A stretch of 6,300 nt of DNA. It comes from Minisyncoccota bacterium (GTDB lineage: Bacteria > Patescibacteriota > Microgenomatia > UBA1400 > PJMF01). The translations under genes and the position numbers were made by a program. The notes below the pieces were generated by a model. The model did not search any database. It was not told the DNA's origin and saw only the letters and a list, made by a program, of their open reading frames with translations. Shown here in pieces: positions 5,482 through 6,300 of this stretch (position 1 is its first letter; each line of letters begins with the position of its first letter). Where the stretch lies: NCBI GenBank assembly GCA_012799795.1, contig JAAZKO010000034.1, positions 1-6,300 on the forward strand. Reading direction: 5' to 3'.

Positions 5482-6300
5482 AAAAAGTCACGATTTTGAG
5501 TGATTTTTATCCTCCTCATTGGACTGGTATTTCTAAATCTGTTTCATATATAGTTGATGCAATTGAAAAGGAATTTTTAACAACAGTGTTAACTGTTCAA
5601 TTTGATAAAAAATTACTTTTGAAGGAAAAGCGTAAACACTCAATGATTAGACGCTTTCCCAAACTTTTTTCTGTGAGTAGAGCTCAATTTTCTTTATCAC
5701 TTCTTTGTTATTTTGTAAAAAACATTAATCAAGTGGATATTGTTTTAATTAATTCCCCATCAATTCATATTTTACCCATTAGTTTAATTAGTAAAATTTT
5801 CAAAAAAAAATTATTAATTTTTCATCAAGGAGATCTGATTTTACCCAATGGATTATTTAATTACTTAATAGAGAAGCTTTTTGATTTAGCAAGTTTGATC
5901 AGTTTTGCTCTTGCCGATCAATTGGCTACTTATACTGATGACTATGCCAAAAATTCTCGACTACTGAGTAAATTTCCAAAAAAAACTACATTTTTCATTC
6001 CTCCACCACCCTATTTTGTTCAAAACAAAAATGATAAGAAATCAGACAGTAAATTAAAAAATAAATTAAAAAAATTAAAAAAACAAAAAATGTTTCTAAT
6101 TGGCTTTGCTGGAAGGTTTGTTGAAGAAAAGGGTTTTGATGTTTTATTAAAAGCTGCTATCAAACTTAGTAAAAAAAGAAAAGATTTTATTTTAGTTTTT
6201 GCTGGTGAAACCGATATTAGTTATGAAAAAACTTTTTTCAAAGAGCAGGTCTTAATTAATAAATTAAAAAACAATTTAGTTTTTTTAGGCTTATTAAATG
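5478..6300 (+). CDS. GT4-type glycosyltransferase, N-terminal 274 codons (runs off the right edge)
   Basis: The frame is open from ATG 5478 to the window end. The start overlaps the HAD stop by four bases (ATGA), which suggests translational coupling; no Shine-Dalgarno is visible. The N-terminal half looks like a GT-B acceptor domain: strand MKKVTILSDF, then a YPPHWTGISKSV loop (12-23) in place of the usual P-x-x-G-G, and FHQGD at 115-119. The C-terminal donor domain opens with IGFAGRFVEEKGFDVLLKA (208-226), the classic GT4 (Glycos_transf_1) strand and helix, then FAGE near 236. The E-x7-E donor-binding motif would lie beyond the edge. Such enzymes move sugars from nucleotide-sugar donors to lipid or glycan acceptors at the cytoplasmic membrane face, with retention. 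Donor and acceptor are unknown. A Lys-rich linker (about 186-204) joins the two domains. Confidence 0.88.
   Translation, partial: MKKVTILSDFYPPHWTGISKSVSYIVDAIEKEFLTTVLTVQFDKKLLLKEKRKHSMIRRFPKLFSVSRAQFSLSLLCYFVKNINQVDIVLINSPSIHILPISLISKIFKKKLLIFHQGDLILPNGLFNYLIEKLFDLASLISFALADQLATYTDDYAKNSRLLSKFPKKTTFFIPPPPYFVQNKNDKKSDSKLKNKLKKLKKQKMFLIGFAGRFVEEKGFDVLLKAAIKLSKKRKDFILVFAGETDISYEKTFFKEQVLINKLKNNLVFLGLLN
6051..6090 (+). repeat. A-rich low-complexity tract with near-repeats in the glycosyltransferase
   Basis: Thirty-nine of these 40 bases are A or T. Two 12-base near-copies of AAATTAAAAAAT (6051-6062 and 6063-6074) are followed by TTAAAAAAA and a run of six A. In frame it encodes alternating Lys and Leu with a few Asn and Gln (residues 192-205) in the interdomain linker. 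The reading frame is intact on both sides. Confidence 0.7.

Noticed and set aside
1..6300. CRISPR array, insertion sequence, phage or defence module
   Set aside because: No regularly spaced repeats, transposase-like protein, terminal inverted repeats, or nuclease/toxin motifs were seen on either strand.

Overview
The window is A/T-rich (about two thirds A+T by eye) and carries ordinary, compactly packed bacterial genes read with the standard code: TGA acts as a stop (5479-5481) and no gene needs recoded stops. Intergenic gaps are short, Shine-Dalgarno sequences are absent, near-perfect TATAAT boxes lie very close to start codons, and proteins are Lys/Ile/Leu-rich. Together with a large protein I do not recognise, this suggests a small-genome uncultivated bacterium of the Patescibacteria/CPR type. 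The lineage is inferred from style, not from a marker gene.

Layout. On the minus strand, 44-2170 encodes a complete UvrB (nucleotide excision repair). It is followed downstream by the first nine codons of another minus-strand gene at the left edge, which may be uvrA. A divergent spacer (about 2171-2349) holds a minus-strand promoter candidate for uvrB and a clear plus-strand promoter for a tRNA pair: tRNA-Arg(TCT) at 2350-2423 and tRNA-His(GTG) at 2452-2529. Everything to the right is on the plus strand. It comprises an unrecognised soluble protein of 519 residues (2566-4125), a six-helix queuosine-precursor transporter of the YhhQ/Vut_1 family (4190-4837), a HAD-superfamily phosphatase-like protein (4876-5481), and the first 274 codons of a GT4-type glycosyltransferase. 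The last gene overlaps the HAD gene by ATGA and runs off the right edge (5478-6300).

How the genes relate. The HAD protein and the glycosyltransferase look translationally coupled and probably belong to a surface-glycan or lipid-glycosylation locus continuing to the right. The YhhQ-type transporter would import the base precursor of queuosine, and tRNA-His(GUG), encoded 1.7 kb upstream, is one of the four tRNA species that receive queuosine. This is a functional match; nothing shows it is a regulatory unit. UvrB is unrelated housekeeping.

I found no CRISPR array, insertion sequence, phage gene, attachment site or convincing factor-independent terminator. The points most worth following up are the unknown 519-residue protein with its C-terminal Cys/His cluster, the recurring TATAATG promoters with little or no leader, the conflict between the TATAAT box and the start codon of the unknown gene, and the alternative acceptor-stem pairing flanking tRNA-Arg.
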